From JAAGZL01 sp050291365 (GTDB taxonomy: Bacteria > Pseudomonadota > Gammaproteobacteria > Chromatiales > Chromatiaceae): DNA of 64,000 bases. Location of the stretch: assembly GCA_050291365.1 (NCBI GenBank), contig JBNKJS010000024.1, positions 84,819-148,818 on the forward strand, in the 5' to 3' direction. The notes beneath the pieces were generated by a model. The model saw only the letters and a list, made by a program, of their open reading frames with translations. It did no database searches and was not told where the DNA came from. The translations under genes were made by a program, and so were the position numbers. Of this stretch, positions 62,558 through 64,000 are shown one piece after another; position 1 is the stretch's first letter; each line of letters begins with the position of its first letter.

Positions 62558-64000
62558 ATGTCTACAAACTATTTCTCTAGGATCAACGGAACAAACTTTT
62601 CTACGACTGGAACCGGTCTCGATCAATTGGTAGACACCATGAGCACCGATCTAGGCTTGCGTGGGCGTGTTTCCAATAAGGACCTATCAGAAGCCAATAA
62701 GGCAGCTGATGCCATGAACCAAATTCTCATTGAGGCTATCAACGAAACCGGTGTTGCCCCAGATGGCCAATTCGATGTCGATGATGTCCGTGCGCTTAAT
62801 ACATATATTCGCGATCACTACCTTCAAGAGTGGATGGAGCTACATGGAGATGACGAAGATAATGAAGAGACCGGGTTCCACCTAATCCAGAACGATGGCG
62901 CTTCCGAGTATTATCGGGGCGACAACCTGACCAATACTGTCGCTGATAGTATTTATCACCTTGGTTTTGAGATTCAGGGCGACAACATCCTGAACGAAGA
63001 CGGCGATGAGAACGCTACCCTAACCGATCTGGCGGACTGGCTGACCCAGTTCTATACCGACCGCTCCACCACATATACCGGCCTTGACCGTATCACCGAT
63101 ACAGTCATGGCAGATTGCGGCCTGGACAATAAGATATGCGATGTCGAGATCGCCGAGGCATCTGATGCGGCCAATCGCATGAACCATATAATCAAAGAGG
63201 CAATCGGGGCTACCAATGCCACCGCAGATGGTGCCATTACTGTGGATGATGTGTGCAATATCAACACGTATATTCGCGATAACTATCTCGAAGAGTGGGC
63301 CACACTACATGGCGATGATGAAACCGACGAAGAGACCGGGTTCCATCTGGTACAGAACGATGGCGCCAACACAAAGATGTTCGGTAAGAACTTCGTTAAC
63401 ACTGTGGCCGACGGTATCTATCACCTTGGGTTTGAGATTGAGGGTGACCGTATCCTGAATGAAGACGGTAATGAGAACGCCAAGCTTACGGATTTAGCAT
63501 ACTGGCTGAATTATTTTTATGTGGATCAGGGAACCACCAACACAAATCTCGACGAGTTGGTACAGGTGGTTAAAAGTGATACTGGTCTCTCTCGTTACAC
63601 AGGTGCAGATGACATCAACGAAGGGGCCGAAGCGGCAAATGCCATGAACCACATTCTGGTAGATACCATCAAGGCTCTGGGTGTGGCTAGCGACGAGGTA
63701 ATCTCAGTAGAAGATGTCATTGCTATCAACGACTACATCCGCACCAACTACTACGACCAGTGGGTTGAACTGCATGGTGACGATGAAGAGAACGAAGAGA
63801 CCGGTTTTCATCTAGTGCAGAACGACGGAGCCAGTGAGAAGTATCGCGGAGACAATTTTATCAACACCGTGATTGACGGTATTTACCATATGGGTTTTGC
63901 CATAGAGGGCGACTACATCCTAAACGAGGATGGCGACCAGAACGCCAACCTGGGTGATCTGGCCACCTGGCTCAACAACTTCTACCTGGGCAAGGAGAAC
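62558..64000 (+). CDS. Acidic protein of 155-residue tandem repeats, 3' end beyond the window
   Basis: The ATG at 62558 has AGGAG eight bases upstream and the frame stays open for 481 codons to the edge. After about 19 residues the protein is made of repeats of exactly 155 residues (about 20-174, 175-329 and 330 onward). Each contains a dockerin-like start (VDDVRALNTYIRDHYLQEW), LHGDDE, then EETGFHLVQNDGA, NTVADGIYHLGFEIEGD and ILNEDGDENA. Asp/Asn/Glu-rich loops suggest calcium binding. There is no signal peptide, so type I secretion is possible but unproven. I do not know the family function. Confidence 0.85.
   Translation, partial: MSTNYFSRINGTNFSTTGTGLDQLVDTMSTDLGLRGRVSNKDLSEANKAADAMNQILIEAINETGVAPDGQFDVDDVRALNTYIRDHYLQEWMELHGDDEDNEETGFHLIQNDGASEYYRGDNLTNTVADSIYHLGFEIQGDNILNEDGDENATLTDLADWLTQFYTDRSTTYTGLDRITDTVMADCGLDNKICDVEIAEASDAANRMNHIIKEAIGATNATADGAITVDDVCNINTYIRDNYLEEWATLHGDDETDEETGFHLVQNDGANTKMFGKNFVNTVADGIYHLGFEIEGDRILNEDGNENAKLTDLAYWLNYFYVDQGTTNTNLDELVQVVKSDTGLSRYTGADDINEGAEAANAMNHILVDTIKALGVASDEVISVEDVIAINDYIRTNYYDQWVELHGDDEENEETGFHLVQNDGASEKYRGDNFINTVIDGIYHMGFAIEGDYILNEDGDQNANLGDLATWLNNFYLGKEN

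Noticed and set aside
62558..64000. Tandem repeat taken as a CRISPR array or satellite
   Set aside because: The 465-base period is in frame, protein-coding and diverged at third codon positions; there are no short identical repeats with unique spacers.

Overview
The window looks like chromosomal DNA of a gammaproteobacterium, probably a free-living or host-associated sulfur-oxidising type. This is an inference from gene content: mfd followed by a CsiV-like gene, an ldtD-like gene beside a ycbK-like gene, truC, ychJ, dsbB, tusA, GTP-dependent PEP carboxykinase, glgC, many c-di-GMP proteins, a VPLPA-type C-terminal sorting signal and REP-like palindromes. By eye the base composition is moderate and even. 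I see no rRNA or tRNA genes, no CRISPR array, no intact transposase and no prophage. The first gene and the last gene are cut by the window edges.

Layout. 1-4453: end of a nitroreductase-like gene, a large ACP/acyl-AMP-ligase/acyltransferase fusion, and an exported MsrA-MsrB fusion. 4450-11455 (minus): a signalling operon of hybrid histidine kinase, CheR and a receiver-PAS-GGDEF-EAL protein. 11718-13282: truC converging on a VPLPA-CTERM protein. 13722-18183 (plus): a compact set of small membrane protein, FtsX-like permease, LolD-like ATPase, multi-pass Cys-motif membrane protein and two NosL-family proteins, probably for copper or metal-site maturation. 18503-24665: pckG, ychJ, a lytic transglycosylase, dsbB with a GFA-family gene, a sugar dehydrogenase (minus) and an Hsp20. 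24744-33590: a secreted unknown protein, tusA, mscS overlapping a HerA/DUF853 ATPase, hemerythrin, glgC, arfB, a Ser/Thr kinase with a cyclic-nucleotide domain, and an FAH-family hydrolase. 33906-41225: gabD, di-heme peroxidase, two small Cys-rich proteins, a PhnD-PAS-GAF-PAS-HD-GYP sensor and a small conserved protein. 41284-47899 (minus): nfo, ycbK-like, ldtD-like and valS. 48150-52696: a duplicated-domain coiled-coil protein, a VTT/mercuric-reductase-like fusion, a MoCo-carrier-like protein and a lipoprotein. 52836-56957 (minus): csiV-like and mfd. 57005-62112: a marR-type regulator divergent from an RND pump operon. 62558 to the end: the start of an acidic protein built from exact 155-residue repeats.

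How the parts work together. The envelope theme is strong: peptidoglycan enzymes (LdtD-like, YcbK-like, lytic transglycosylase), a CsiV-like protein, MscS, periplasmic redox repair (MsrAB, DsbB), and an RND pump under a MarR-type regulator with clear operator-like boxes. Second-messenger signalling is dense, with one GGDEF-EAL protein, one HD-GYP protein and one kinase with a possible cyclic-nucleotide domain.

The least explained items are the ABC/NosL-family cluster, a REP doublet sitting in frame inside valS, a second dispersed stem-loop family whose copies show compensatory changes, the duplicated-domain protein at 48150, and the 155-residue repeat protein at the right edge.
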